A stretch of 64,000 nt of DNA from Trogon surrucura (taxonomy: Eukaryota > Chordata > Aves > Trogoniformes > Trogonidae). Positions 48,940 through 60,535 of the stretch are shown one piece after another. Every line of letters starts with the position of its first letter. Positions within the stretch are counted from its first letter, which is position 1. The stretch covers positions 11,860,001 through 11,924,000 of the forward strand of contig CM036626.1 in NCBI GenBank assembly GCA_020746105.1. The letters are read 5' to 3'. The translations under genes were made by a program, and so were the position numbers. A model generated the notes under the pieces. It saw only the letters and a list, made by a program, of their open reading frames with translations, was not told the origin of the DNA and searched no databases.

Positions 48940-50430
48940 GCACAGTTGGGCTGGTGCAGGGCAAGCCCACCTGGGCCAACCGGTGCTTCACTGTCTTGAT
49001 TCACGGGATCCATAGTGGGCACCTGGCAGGGAAAATGTGCCCATTATAGGGGCTGTCCTGGCTGTATGCATAGTTGCCAGACTGGAAGGATCCTGGTGTG
49101 ATCTCCTGTGTGGGTGGATCGCAGGGAGGCAAAGACCCCCGTCGTTGGCGGTTCGTGTTGTAACAGCTGCAGGGCCAAGTGGGGCAAATGGGCCCCTGTG
49201 CACCTGAGCCTGAGGTAACTTAGAGAGTCCTGGGTAGCTTGAGAGAGACCTTACAGCCTCATATAATGTACTGCTTTACATTAATGCAGCTCTGCGATTG
49301 CATCCTATTTTGCTTAGATGGGCATTTACAATAAACTGTAAAAAAAAATTGTTTAAAAATTTTATTAATTGCACGTGAAGAGGAAATCAGACATCGTTTT
49401 TTTTAAAAAAAAAATAACAGCAAATAACTCACAGCTTTCAGAAAGTGATGTACTTCTAAAACCAGTAAGGAGCCAAACACAAGGTGGTGGCTGGTCCTAC
49501 ATCCTGGGTTGTGTCCATCAGTCCCATCAACTCTCCTTGTTTCTGGCTGGCCTTATCCTGAGGAGGCACTCGACGAAAATATGCTGGGCCTTCAAGATGA
49601 AGGCTGAGAATGCAACATGTGCATGTATGCATTGGCCAGGCAGGGTGAGGCTGCCAGAACATGTGGTTTGGGGCATTTTTGTCTCCTTAGCATTTGTATT
49701 TGCTTGGTCCAGAGCTATGTGGCTTCCAGGGGTGTGCTGCCTCACAGCTCTGTCCCTTACAACCTGCTCCTTCTGCCCTAGGCCCCATGGCAAGGGCTTG
49801 AAAAAGGTCAGAGAAGAAATCCCACTTGCTCCAGCTTCTCTTCCTCCTGAATGGGTCCATCTTTCAGGAGGTGGGGAGGAAACACCTTGTAAAAATACCA
49901 TGATCAAGGCCACCTCTAAAAAACACAGTGGATATGCACACCATTAGCACATAAGGACAGACAAGAAAACTCCCCAAAATTCTGCCTTTCCTCAGACTGA
50001 GTGAGTCACCCTGGACTTGGGCCAGGTCAGGAGCTCGCTGCCCAGGAAGCGCCTGGGTCAACTTTCCAAAACACACGTCTGCCCAGGTTGGGAGGTAAGA
50101 GTCAGGTATCCCGAAAGTGAAGCGCAGGGATGACGCAGTGAATATTGCTGAATTTATTTTAGGCAGCAGAGATTCTGGCTTGAAAGATTGATTGAGAGCA
50201 TGCCAAAGGCCCAGGAAAGGTAACTGCTTAGGGAGGCTCAAGGTCACCCAGGCCTGCCAGCCGCTGTCCTCTCCTCCGTGACGTGGCTGCCCTACGGAGT
50301 GACGTGCTGCCACGGAGCTGAGAGCCCAGGCATCCTCCTCAGAGCACGCGGGCAATGCTTAAAGTGTTTGTGCCCAGACTGTGCCAAAGGACGCCGGGCA
50401 CAGACGTGCCAGCAGCTGTCTGAAGCTCCA
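48940..50430. other. non-coding DNA, chance open frames
   Basis: The plus-strand frame of up to 192 codons (49,369-49,947, opened only by a non-ATG codon) and the minus-strand frames of 128 and 163 codons (49,527-49,913; 49,864-50,355) have no recognisable domain and overlap antisense to each other. I do not support any of them as genes. Confidence 0.5.
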
Positions 50431-50434
50431 TCAG

Positions 50435-50524
50435 TGGGCAGTACAGCATCGGTGGGCAGTACAGTGTCACTGGGCAGTACGGGGTCACTGGGCAGTACGG
50501 CGTCACTGGGCAGTACGGCAGATG
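50435..50524. repeat. 18-bp minisatellite, five copies
   Basis: The unit tgggcagtacggggtcac recurs with an exact 18-bp period, starting at 50,435, 50,453, 50,471, 50,489 and 50,507. The core TGGGCAGTAC is identical in all five; the last eight bases vary. Because 18 is a multiple of three, reading frames are kept through it. On the plus strand one frame (50,278-50,679) reads repeated VGSTAS/LGSTAS hexapeptides, and on the minus strand one reads VLPSDA-type hexapeptides. No flanking domain supports either frame as a real protein. Confidence 0.95.
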
Positions 50525-50529
50525 CTCCT

Positions 50530-53500
50530 ACGTCTCTGCAGGTTAAAAGCCCGACGCCAGCTCTACCTCCCCTGCCACCAGATGCAAGCAATTTGTTACA
50601 CATTTGGACTGATAGTCTGGCAAACCAAAGCGCGGTGTTTTTAAGTTTATATTACATGCTTGCTTTCCAGTTTTGTTAATTAAATTTGTGTAACTGGATG
50701 AGCAGTTGCTGGATAGCTTGCAGGGTTTATTTGAAATTTTCTGTTTTTTCTGGATGCTCAAGCATTTGATGCCCTTTCTCCCTCTGGTTGCAGTACATTA
50801 ATTCACCTAGCTAGAAACTCTATCTGTCTGAACTGGTAAAAGCATGCATTTGGGAATGGTTTTGTTTCTTGCAGTATTTTCTCTTAGTGTTTGCCTACAC
50901 CTGCCAATGTAATTTGTCAGAGTAAACTAGGTGCTTTAAAATCATTTTTTATACACTCTTCATAAGTGTTTCACCATCACTTTGAGAGGGAGCAGAGCAG
51001 AGGGACCCATAAGAAAATAAAAAGAAATATGAGCATGTATGAATTCAGTCAGGTGATCACTCTTCTTCCTCTTCGGTGAGTTTAATCCATCGGCTTGTCT
51101 GGATCAGTCATGTAAGTCGAGAGGGCTTAACTGCATCAGTGAGCTCACCACCATAGATTTCTGGACTATTTTCCACTGTGGTGCCTGCTGCCACCTGGGA
51201 TGTGGTCAAGCCAAGCCTGCCCAGCCCGGTGACCAGCTCTAAATGGGAATGGAAGTGGTTCTGCATGGCAGCCTTTTGACCTTTTATTGCTTTCCCTCTG
51301 CCCCAACTTCCTCCCTGTCTCCTAGCCTACATCTCCTATGGTTTCCCACCTTCCATATCACCTCTGCAGCATCTGTGTAATCATATCAGCTGTGCAGGAG
51401 CTGTTCTGCTCGTGAGGCCAAGGAAATCCCTCTGCAGGCCACACAGCAGCAGAATATTTATCTGCAGCATAATAGGTATGTTATTAGCAGGGCAAGAAGC
51501 ATGTTCAGAATGTGCATGATCTCCAAGCACACCTTGTGCTACTGGAGTAGTGCTAACAGAGGACTTACTCCACTGAAGGAACATCACTTAAAATGCCCAG
51601 ACTTCAAGCTTTACTTTCAGGACTGAAAATGTTCACTGTGGACATGTGCAAGGATGTGCCAACATAAGCAGGATTTGCTTTGGTCTGCACGCACAGTTCT
51701 GAGTAGCTCAGCAAAGCACATACGGGCTTCTTTCATGTAAGAGTATCACCTTAACTCAGCAGTGCCTTTCTATGCAAATCTCAGACTGTTCTGCATTGTG
51801 TCAAATAATGACTCCAGAATTAGATCCAAAAAAATGACTTCTTTTTTTTTTTCCCCAGCAAGTACAGTCAGAGACAGCCTTTTCAGGGCTTGTATCTTGG
51901 TTATTAATAGTATTGTTTGCCGCCTTCTGGATAATTGAATTCATGTGATAAAAAGGAACTTTATGTATCACGTTCTGATGCAGAATTTCTAGTATGAGTG
52001 CTTTTGTAAAATACAGAAGTGGAAAATACAGGTTATATGGTAGAAAATTATTTTCTTTTGTGATTTTTTGCATATTTTCTGTGATTGAGCCAGCAAAGAA
52101 CAACACCAGCATTAAAAAAATCCATAACCTGTTGATCTTGTCCCATTTTTTGGCAAATTTAGGCAGGCATTGCAAGATTTTATAAGAACTGTTATGTAAA
52201 ATTTAGTTCAGGCAAAAAATGATTAAAAGAGATAAATTGCCATACATCTAGTACTAGGTAAGCAGATTAAAAAGATAAAAAAAATGGGAAGTTCAATAAC
52301 TGGATTTACTAATGCCACAAAATAAAAAGATGAGCACAAATTTGGATTTTTGCACAGGACAAGTGCTGCAGAATTTGCCTCAGGGAACAATCCTCTATTG
52401 GCAAAGTGTGGCTGAACAGAACAAGCAAATCTTTTTTGTCTTTACTTGTTTTGGTTCTGTTTAAAAGTTATAAGAACTTTCTTTTAGATGTGGAATGCAA
52501 CTCTGAAAGAAAATGGGTTTCCTGAATTTTCAGTGATTGACTAAAATCCACACACATACTGGTTATTTTAATTTAAGGAAAAAGGATTTTGTTTCTTTAT
52601 CCTGTTACATAACACTGGATCTATTCTCCCTTGAACACACAAGTATGTTTATCATTAATCTTAAAGGGAAACAGTTGTTCTTCAGACTCCTTTCTGAATT
52701 TTTATCTATTTTTTTAAAAAGTTTGATCCCAAATGACTGAATATGAGTTGAAGATGAAAGAATGTTGTTTATCTTTTTAATTAGATTACTTTAACCTCAT
52801 TTATGCATAGTTCTTTTACTGTTCTTCACAATAGCAACAGTGAAGAAAAAACACATTGTTTTACAATTGACTTAAAAAATGCAAAACATACGGTTCATAG
52901 AGCATCCAGCAGGAGACAGAGTACCTGTTACTGGTTTTTAGCTCATTTTATGAAACTGGCTGGCTTTCAGTTTGGAGACATTCTTTAATAATACCTATAT
53001 TTTTCATTCTATAGTGCATTCTTTTCAAGGACTTTAAATTGCTCAGAAGCTCTTGAAAATTCCGGATATATGAGAGTTTGGGTATATGACGGTTTTTTAT
53101 TTCCAGGTAACTGACTGTCAGTTAGCTCAAGACACTTCGCTTTTTCCAAAAGCCAGCATGATCACTTTGGTTCTGGGCTGTTTGGTTCCTCTGCGTTTGC
53201 TGATTCCTCACTTCAGGCATTTCTAAATTCAACTGGACTCCAAAAAAGACCCACTCCAGCCCTAAGTGCCTCAAGTTAATATGTCATTAGCTTGATGTAA
53301 GGAAAGGACCAGTGCGGGCAGTCCCATACTATCTAGGCAGTCTCCAATATAAGTGAAATAGGCCACCAGTAACATTAAAATCATAGGATTTAGTGCCAAA
53401 GGGGCTACTTTTCAAGACCTGTGGCTTTTAGTTGCCTTTGTGTTTGTCTTGTAAACTGGGCACAGGGCTCCATCACCAGCAGGTTCACATGATGGGGAGT

Positions 53501-56455
53501 GTACCAGAAACACAGGTCATGTTTTGACTTCTGTTTGATATTTTATTTATGTATGATTGAAATAGATAAACTAAGAAAAATTAACTGTCCAGACCATAAT
53601 TTCATCCAAAATAAACACAGACTAAAACTACGGCAACTTAGTGGATTGCATGGATTAGTGAGATATCCTGGTATGTAATAGCAATAGCAACAATTTTATT
53701 CCCCAATTTAGTAATGCTTAAAATCTGCAATCCAGAGTCGCTGCATGATGTGCAAATCCCTTACAAAATCTGCCTCCCTTTTTCAAGCTCAGGATCCTTT
53801 GCTATACAGGGGAACCCTGAAGGTTGCCCCTTCATAGCTTTGTATAGGAAATTTGTGTTTGGAGAATCATTAGTGCGATAGACTTATTCACACCATCTTT
53901 TTTTGCCATTCTTGCTTATACCCTTCTTTGCAGACAGCGCTGTCCACTTGTCCCCTAGGTTTCTGCCAGACTTTGTGCCTGGACAAATTTTGCTTTTTTT
54001 TAATTTTAATGTTTACATGTAAAGTCTTCCCAACCCCTGCAAAACCTTCTCCTTGTTCTTGCCCTGCCTAGGTCTTGAGTCTGCGAAACATCATGTTCCT
54101 TTCAGCAGCCACACATTGAAAAGAAAGAAGTTTTTCTCCTGAAAAGAAAAAAAAAAAAGAAGAGCAAGCAATATTAAATCCATTTTGATTTTAAAATGAA
54201 TGAGAGTTTACTGATGGGTGTATTTTTAGAGCTTGGTCTGATATCCCTTCCTTCACCCACCTCACCTGATAGACAGCTGACCTAACTCTGCCATACACTT
54301 GTGTTAACATGCATCCAGCTGCAAAATGAGGCACTCGCATCCCTGCCCCTCGAGACCTCTTTTACAGGGTGCAAATACAGTAAATCTCTTCTGGCTTTCG
54401 TGCCTTCTCGGTAGATTTCCACGCGTTGCAGCCAAGCTGGGGATTTGGCCCAGTGTCTTTTTTAAACCCTGTGACCCAGACGTGGAGATTAAAAAGAGAG
54501 TTATGTTATTGGATTAAACAGATACAAGAGGCGCTCGCTGTATCAGCACCCATCACCTTAAAACTCCAGAAAGCAGCTCAGCATGTTAACGGCGAAAACA
54601 GTCTCGAAGAAAGAGGGAAAATGCAAAGGGAGGGGATTGCCAACCCCTGCCTTGGGCTGGGGTGCAAAAACCTGCTGCTCTGCCTGGTCTGCAAAGCACC
54701 CACAGGGACATTATGTTCTGCTTTCTATAGCATCATCATACAGCTACACTTGAGAGCTGGCATACAAGTTATTTGAACTACATGTACCTGTAACGGGAGT
54801 GATTTGGGCTTGTTTTAGTTAAATTTGAGTTAATGCCCTCATGGCGGGATTTTTAAGGGGTTAGGCTTGATTACGTTATGAAAAGCACCAGTGCATGCTG
54901 AAATCAACAGAACTGCAGAAATAAAAATACTAATAGATTAAAGCCAGGCCTACAGGAAGAGGATAGTAATTTCAGGCACCATTTATATGCTTAATATCAT
55001 ACACATGCTTATGCTTTGTAGTTTGGGCTCTAACTTGTGATTTTGGTTACGTAAGAGCACTGGAGGAGCCAGAGGCATTAGTGCTGCCATACGCTGCTGC
55101 AGCTGAAGGCAGAGTTCCCCCAAATATTCAGCAGGCACATTCTCAGAAGTTGTGCTGTCTCATAATGAAACATCAGACAGCGATGCACATATTTATGACT
55201 AATTACTATTATTATTCCACTTAGTTCCAGGTAGTGTTTACATGCCTCTGACTTCAAAACAGCTGTTGTTTTTTTCCCCAAAACCCTTTTTTTTTCTTTA
55301 TTTAAAAAAACACAGAGAGCAACCATGTGCTTTGTGTGGCTGACTTCTCTTTTACTGAGTGAGAGGCACCAGAACAAGGGAGAGCCAGAGACAGAAAATA
55401 CAGGCTTTGATTCCTCTAGAGAACTTGAGCAAAATATTCCACTGCTGTCAGTGGTACAGCTGTGCTGGCAGGATCCTCAGCACAGATGAGGCTCCAAATG
55501 CTACTTATATTTCACCGATGCGGTTGCCGGTTCCTAATCTGCATCCAGGCATCCTCGCTGCAACTGAGCAAGTGGCTGCACCGGTGTGAAATGTTTTGCT
55601 TCGCTCCCTAGTGCAGCGGCAGCCAGAGCCTCCTGTGTTTGTGGTCCCTTGTAGGAGTATCACAAAATGCTGTCTGCCTTCAGCGAAGGATGCCTATGAA
55701 AAGCTGCAGTACAATAGAAACCTGAATCAGAAGACGTAGGTGGCAGCATGCACTACATCGTGTTTTTAGCTTAAACCAGGCTGTTCAGTGGAGATATGTC
55801 ATCAATTAGCTGCATATATCCTATACGTGTATCTAAAGAGACTTACTTTGCAAATCAGCTCAGATACTGGAAAACCACAGAGCATGCTGGAGCCCGGGAT
55901 AATCGCTTGCGTGACTGTGCCATGCTGCATTTGGCATGCTGTACTGCCAGCAAGGAGGATGCAGGAGGGGCACAGCTCTCTGCTTTGGCATGGACCAGCC
56001 ACAGAAATCAGCCTTTTTTAGTGACCTCCCTGGTGGCTGCTGTGATGGCATTTGATCGCCCAGCACCTTGTGCACAGGTGACGGGCTCCAAAGGTGCATT
56101 GCCCGGGGACTACTGTCCTAGCTTGTGGTGTAGGAAGGAAGGGTCTTGTGTCTGGGAAAGCCTGAGAGAGCGGGGCTGTGGGGACTGTTCGTTCTTCTTT
56201 CGTGCATCTTCCTGGTGCCCAGTGCAAGGTTAGCATCACGGGGCTCTTGCGAAACACAGATGGCCCAAAATTTCCTTCTCCCCGCTACTCTGCCCCCACA
56301 ACTCAAACAGTATTTTGCAGTACAGAGGATCTTGCCAAGTCTCCAGCAGGGGTTATATGAAAATGCCTAGCGAGTCTGTATGCAGCTGTATCCTTTCATC
56401 AACAGAACTAGAGGAGATGTGTGCAGAAGAGCAAATACAAATACATATTTGAGTC
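50530..56455. other. non-coding DNA upstream of the CpG-island promoter
   Basis: No gene is recognised. The region is AT-rich with homopolymer A and T runs (for example near 51,841-51,852 and 54,148-54,160). The overlapping frames around 55.8-56.3 kb on both strands are short and motif-free. This block would be the immediate upstream flank of the putative gene at 57.3 kb and may hold its enhancers. Confidence 0.5.
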
Positions 56456-57313
56456 ATATACCCGTTCGCCTGCAGGAGAAAAGCACTGACTTTCGGTGCA
56501 GTGAAACCCAGAGCGGCACGAAACGTTACCCCGATTATTTCTCCTGCCGATCGCCCGGGCTGTACTTTGCTCTCCAGCTGTGAGCGGGACTGGCCGGTGC
56601 CGGGGGCTGCTCTTTTGGGAAAGGACAGAGAAAGGAGCAGAGAGATCCCGGTGTCCCAAGCACCTGCCATGCCATGCTCCCTGGTGTTTCCTCCTGCAGC
56701 AGGAGCCGGCTGCTGAGGCCGAGTGCCCCAAAAGCTTGGCCGACGGACACCGGCTCCAGCGTCCGAGCCCCCGGCACCTTCCGCGGAGGAGCAACGCCGG
56801 GGCCCGGGGACGGGCAGCACCGGTGACAGCGCCGCGGGATGCTTTGTCTGCGAGAAGGGCGTAGAGATAAAGAAGAATAATTTTAAAAAACGTACGAAAA
56901 TAAACAGAAAAAAAAACCCCACCCCAAAACGGAAGAGAGGAGAGCGGCGGAAGGCAGACCTCCGACCCGCTCCGCTCCGCCGCCCGGCAGCCGCGGGACG
57001 AGGATCGGCTCCCGCCGGGCCGGCTCGGGGGCGGCCCCGCTCCCCGCGGGGGAGGGCGGGTGGCCCGGGGCTGTCCCCGCGGCGGCGGCGGCCGCTCGCC
57101 CCGCACCCGCCCGCCCCTCCCCGCGGCCGCCTGCCAGCCCGGGCTCCGCCGCCGCGTCTGCGGCATGGCCCCTCCTCCCCCACACCCCTTCCTTTAGGCT
57201 CCCCCCTCCCCAGCAAAGAAGAGGCCGTGCCGGTGTTTTTCCACTCAGCAGGATGGGAGATGCTCAAAGCTCCCTCATTAGACAACAGACACGAGAGGTC
57301 AGGAAGAAAGCGC

Positions 57314-57321
57314 TTATAAAT
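57314..57321 (+). promoter_or_regulatory. TATA-like box
   Basis: The sequence ttataaat sits in the only AT-rich patch within the core of the island, in the context gcgcttataaattaccg. A TATA box at this place would set transcription start about 25-30 bp downstream, near 57,345. This is a motif-based inference. Confidence 0.45.
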
Positions 57322-57344
57322 TACCGTTTCCTCCCGCTCGGCGC

Positions 57345-57423
57345 TGCTAGTCGCGCCGCACCGCTCCGCCGGACGCGCCTTAGGGGCGCAGCGGCGCGCA
57401 GGCACCGCGGCCAGCGGACGCAG
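57345..57423 (+). other. putative untranslated first exon
   Basis: Downstream of the TATA-like box the sequence runs to a donor, GACGCAG|gtaccgg, at 57,423/57,424. The stretch from the inferred start to the donor has no ATG, so it would be 5' untranslated. An alternative is a longer first exon: the ATG at 57,253 has a strong start context (A at -3, G at +4) and opens a frame MGDAQSSLIRQQTREVRKKA that stays open for exactly 57 codons to the same donor. That reading would place the TATA-like box inside coding sequence and would need an upstream start. The protein is not recognised. Confidence 0.4.
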
Positions 57424-57438
57424 GTACCGGCGCCTCCC

Positions 57439-57454
57439 GGGCGGGCGGGCGGGG
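57439..57454 (+). other. G-quadruplex motif at start of intron 1
   Basis: GGGCGGGCGGGCGGGG consists of four guanine runs separated by single cytosines, the tightest class of G-quadruplex motif. It begins 15 nt past the proposed exon 1 donor on the non-template strand, a position where such motifs are often associated with R-loops and promoter-proximal pausing. It is followed by CGG runs. Confidence 0.8.
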
Positions 57455-57599
57455 CGGCGGCGGCGGGGCCGGAGCGGAGCGGGCGGATCGCCCCCGCTGC
57501 CGCGGCGAACAAAGGGCGGCTGCTGCGCGCCCGGCGGAGCCGAACCGAGCCGGGCCGGGGGCGGCGGCGGCGTCCGCCCTTTGTCCGCGCCGCCTCGGG

Positions 57600-57770
57600 G
57601 TGCTCCGGACGCGCTTTCCCTCCCCCATTTATTTATTCATTCTTCTCCTTTCAACCCCCCCTTCTCCCCAGCTGCCTCGTTACCCCTGCGGGGTTTATTT
57701 TTTTCTCCCTCAGCGGTTATTTTCATCCTTCCCCCCACCCCCCCACCTTGCGTTAACTTTTTTTTCGCGA
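57600..57770. repeat. pyrimidine-rich tract
   Basis: Long C and T runs, including ccttccccccacccccccac near 57,728-57,747, lie just downstream of the CpG island. The opposite strand is G-rich and could form a quadruplex; mirror-like pyrimidine tracts can also form triplex DNA. No gene is implied. Confidence 0.6.
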
Positions 57771-58154
57771 TAAACAGTTCGCAGCAATTCCCCTCTTGCT
57801 GGCGGCCCTCCAGCACATCTCCGGAGCACGCTTCTCTCCCCGGCTGTATTTTTGCCCTTTTCCTCTCGCCTTCCCAACCCTCCTCGCTGTATTTTTTGTA
57901 GCTGCCGTGTGCTACCCTGGGTTGAAGGGGCTGCTGCGGGCAATGCTGCATCTGATGCTAACGGGCCTACCTGGTGGGTAATGCTGCTGCTTCTGCCTTT
58001 TTACTCCATTTGTTTTCCCTTCCTTCGGCATGCCGAAATCAAAGTTGTGATCGGGGCTTGGAAATACAACGCAGGGACTGCCACAGGGCAGGTGACCGAG
58101 CTCTGCTTGGTGCGAAGGGGCAATAATTCTGGGTTCGTCTCGGGATAGCTCGGG

Positions 58155-58171
58155 TCTATGATTCTATGATT
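58155..58171 (+). repeat. CR1-like terminal octamers
   Basis: The text tctatgattctatgatt is two copies of the CR1 3'-terminal octamer (ATTCTATG). Upstream sequence does not show the usual CR1 body, so this is either a minimal truncated CR1 insertion or chance. Confidence 0.3.
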
Positions 58172-60417
58172 TAAGATCGTGAATGCCCATCTCTGCCTGG
58201 TACCGTAGCAGGCGGCACGTGGGAGGACTCGCAAGGTTTCCATATAAGAACATGGGAGAATTTATTTCGCACAGGCGAAGAAATGTGCGGAGTATGTGTT
58301 ATTTATGAAACAGAAAGCAAGCTGTGTTTTCCATGGGTAGCTCTGAGAGTGTCAAAACTTTGTATTTAGAGATTGTAAAAACTGATTTCTGCTGTTTAAT
58401 AAGAAGTGCATTTCAGGGAAATAACCGATGAAAAAAAGTAGTGGGAGAGGATCCAGATAAACATGAAGAAATACAACCCCAGCACGCTTTGTTCCAAGGT
58501 GTAAAGATGGAGTTTTTTGGTTAGTTCCCATTTTTTTAGCCGTATTGGGAAAGGCATTAAGAAAATGTGCCGAGAGGAGCTGGTTACGTTGATAGTGCTA
58601 TTTTGGTAACTGCAGGGGTTTTTTTATTGCTTGCATGTCTCAATGTTTCGGGTTTTGGACTTGCAAAAATGAGGCAGCCCTGATCAGGGGACGTGTCATC
58701 GGCTGTTTAATTCAAGGCTTAGATGACAGTTGCTACTGGTTTAGGTTTTATGGCTTTAGGTTTGAGGGTAAATCAGCCCATTAAAACCTGCTGCTGTGGA
58801 ATTTGTAGGGGAGAGGCTTTGGCGAAACCCCTGATGGTTGTTGACAGCCGGGTGTTTACCTCTGGGTCTGCGTTTGGGCAAGCTGCCTGCTTTTTGGCAC
58901 TGCCTACCTTTGCACGCGTCTTAACGGGAAGATTCCCCTTAAGGTTGCTGGGTTTTTTAAAGCAAAATGTGTGTGCAGTTGAGGCAACCAGCAGCAGGAC
59001 CCCGTCCCTCACCCAGAGTTAGGTTGAGGCTGAAGCACGAGTGTGGCAGGAGGATGTCTTTGTTACCCTGATTAAACTGACACTGGAAACTTTATTGTTG
59101 GCCCTTTCATGAGATAGCATCTTCGTGTTTCCTCTTCAACTGTCTGTTCTCTGCTTTGCATACTTACGGGGTTTGGGTGTTGGGTTTTTTTTTCCCCTTC
59201 TCTCTGTTTGCCTGTGTCTCACCTTCTCCGTCCCTTCCCCTTCCCACCTCTCCCAGTTTGGGCTTCTTTGGGGCTGTACCCACTGGAGGGCGACAGACAC
59301 CTTCCCCTCGGCCATGGGGTGCGGGGGGGCACCCTGACCCCTCCTGTCCCTCCCCGGGGGTGGAAAGGCCGCTTTTTGATGTAATTTATTAACCTGCTGC
59401 TTTTAGAGTGCAGTCTCAGGGTTGTTTTCTGCCATACTTTGCAAAAAGCAGGAGGTTGCTGATGGCACTGTGATAGTTGGAGGTTCTGAGAAGGTGGTTG
59501 CATGCTTGGGGGTGCTAGATCAAAATCCTGTGGGGTTTTTTTGTTGATTTGTTCATGGATCTTGGTGTAGAATCCAGCAGAAATTTGAAATGTTTCAATT
59601 TTTATCTTAGTTTACTTTGCTGTAGCCAGGAGCAAAATTTGGCATGCTACTCTTTGTTGGTAGTTGCTAATTTGTAGCTTTTGGGTGGGTTGCCTGGAGA
59701 TTTCGTAAATGCCACAGTTGAAGTGTTTGGGCTGTGGCAGGAGGCTTCCCTCTGTGTGAAATGCTGCAGGAAAAGAGGCTCAGTGGTGCCCTGGAAAAAT
59801 TGGAAGACACTTTAGGTTGGCTTACTCTTGCTGTGCGATGCTTGGGAAACCTCTCATGCCTGAGCACAGTTCTGTTGGTAAAACCTCAGCAAGGATCTTG
59901 CCTTACAGTTAATCATTGCAAATACTTCAACAGGTTTTCCTTAAATCGATACTCTGCCTGACCAAGACCGAGCTACATCTTAGTGGCTTCTAGACAAGTC
60001 CTGTGGGCTGGGTGTTTCCAAAGAGACTCTCAGGCACGAGCCTTTCAGCAGGCTGCTCTGTTTTCTGGGCAGCAGTGCTCCCACGATTTTCATCAGTGCA
60101 CCTCAAGACTCAGCAGCAACCCCCTATTATTTCAGTTTTACCCCTTGTAGGTTTTCCAGCACCCCATAGCTTTGTCTCAGTGCCCCAACAGCAGTGTTGC
60201 CAGTTCCATCAGTAAGGGGAGACTCTGCAGTGATGCTTTTAATTATGCTGGCCAGTGACTCTGAAAAGATTATATTGTTTTGTTACGTTTAAATTTGTTA
60301 TATTTAAATTTAGCCATACTACAACACACAAAAATGGATAGGAAAGCCATGGTAGTTAAAGCCTTTTGTAAGTAATGTTTATTTGATAGGTCATACTGAT
60401 AAACTGTAGATCATTTA

Positions 60418-60466
60418 AGAAGTGCAGCTTTGAATAGATTGCCCAGTGAGATTAGTGCCTTTGACT
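60418..60466 (+). repeat. possible old LINE ORF2 end fragment
   Basis: The plus-strand translation RSAALNRLPSEISAFDFF resembles the C-terminal motif of CR1/L2 reverse transcriptases (WNRLPREVV.APSL..FK). Only about 16 codons align by eye and the key tryptophan is absent, so the call is weak. Confidence 0.25.
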
Positions 60467-60505
60467 TCTTCTCATCACTAACTTGATTTATGTGACAAGA
60501 ATGGA

Positions 60506-60535
60506 TCAGGGTTATGTTTTCTAAAGTAACCCTGA
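60506..60535. repeat. small inverted repeat
   Basis: tcagggtta (60,506-60,514) pairs perfectly with taaccctga (60,527-60,535) across a 12-nt loop. No adjoining run of T and no gene end is present. It may be chance or part of an old repeat. Confidence 0.7.

Larger units (their letters stand above)
56460..57620. promoter_or_regulatory. CpG-island promoter region
   Basis: About 1.15 kb of very GC-rich, CpG-dense DNA stands out sharply from the AT-leaning flanks. It contains multiple Sp1-type GC boxes (for example cccgcccgcccctccccgcg near 57,105-57,125), CGG runs, and a TATA-like box near its right side. This is the typical signature of a vertebrate promoter. Long frames in it, including a 350-codon minus-strand frame (56,353-57,405), are rich in Arg, Pro, Gly and Ala and overlap several other open frames, as expected from stop-poor GC-rich DNA. 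The island extends well upstream of the proposed start, so divergent transcription or alternative starts are plausible. Confidence 0.85.

Noticed and set aside
49369-49947. 192-codon plus-strand frame
   Set aside because: It is opened by a TTG rather than an ATG, has no recognised motif, and overlaps long antisense frames.
53368-53420. possible CR1 tail (aatcataggatttagtgcc)
   Set aside because: Only the first few bases fit the CR1 terminus; the conserved 'ggaagggacct' block is missing.
56353-57405. 350-codon minus-strand open frame, and a second of 252 codons, across the CpG island
   Set aside because: Composition is almost wholly Arg, Pro, Gly and Ala in the GC-rich part; several other frames on both strands are open over the same bases, as expected where stop codons are rare. 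No domain is visible.
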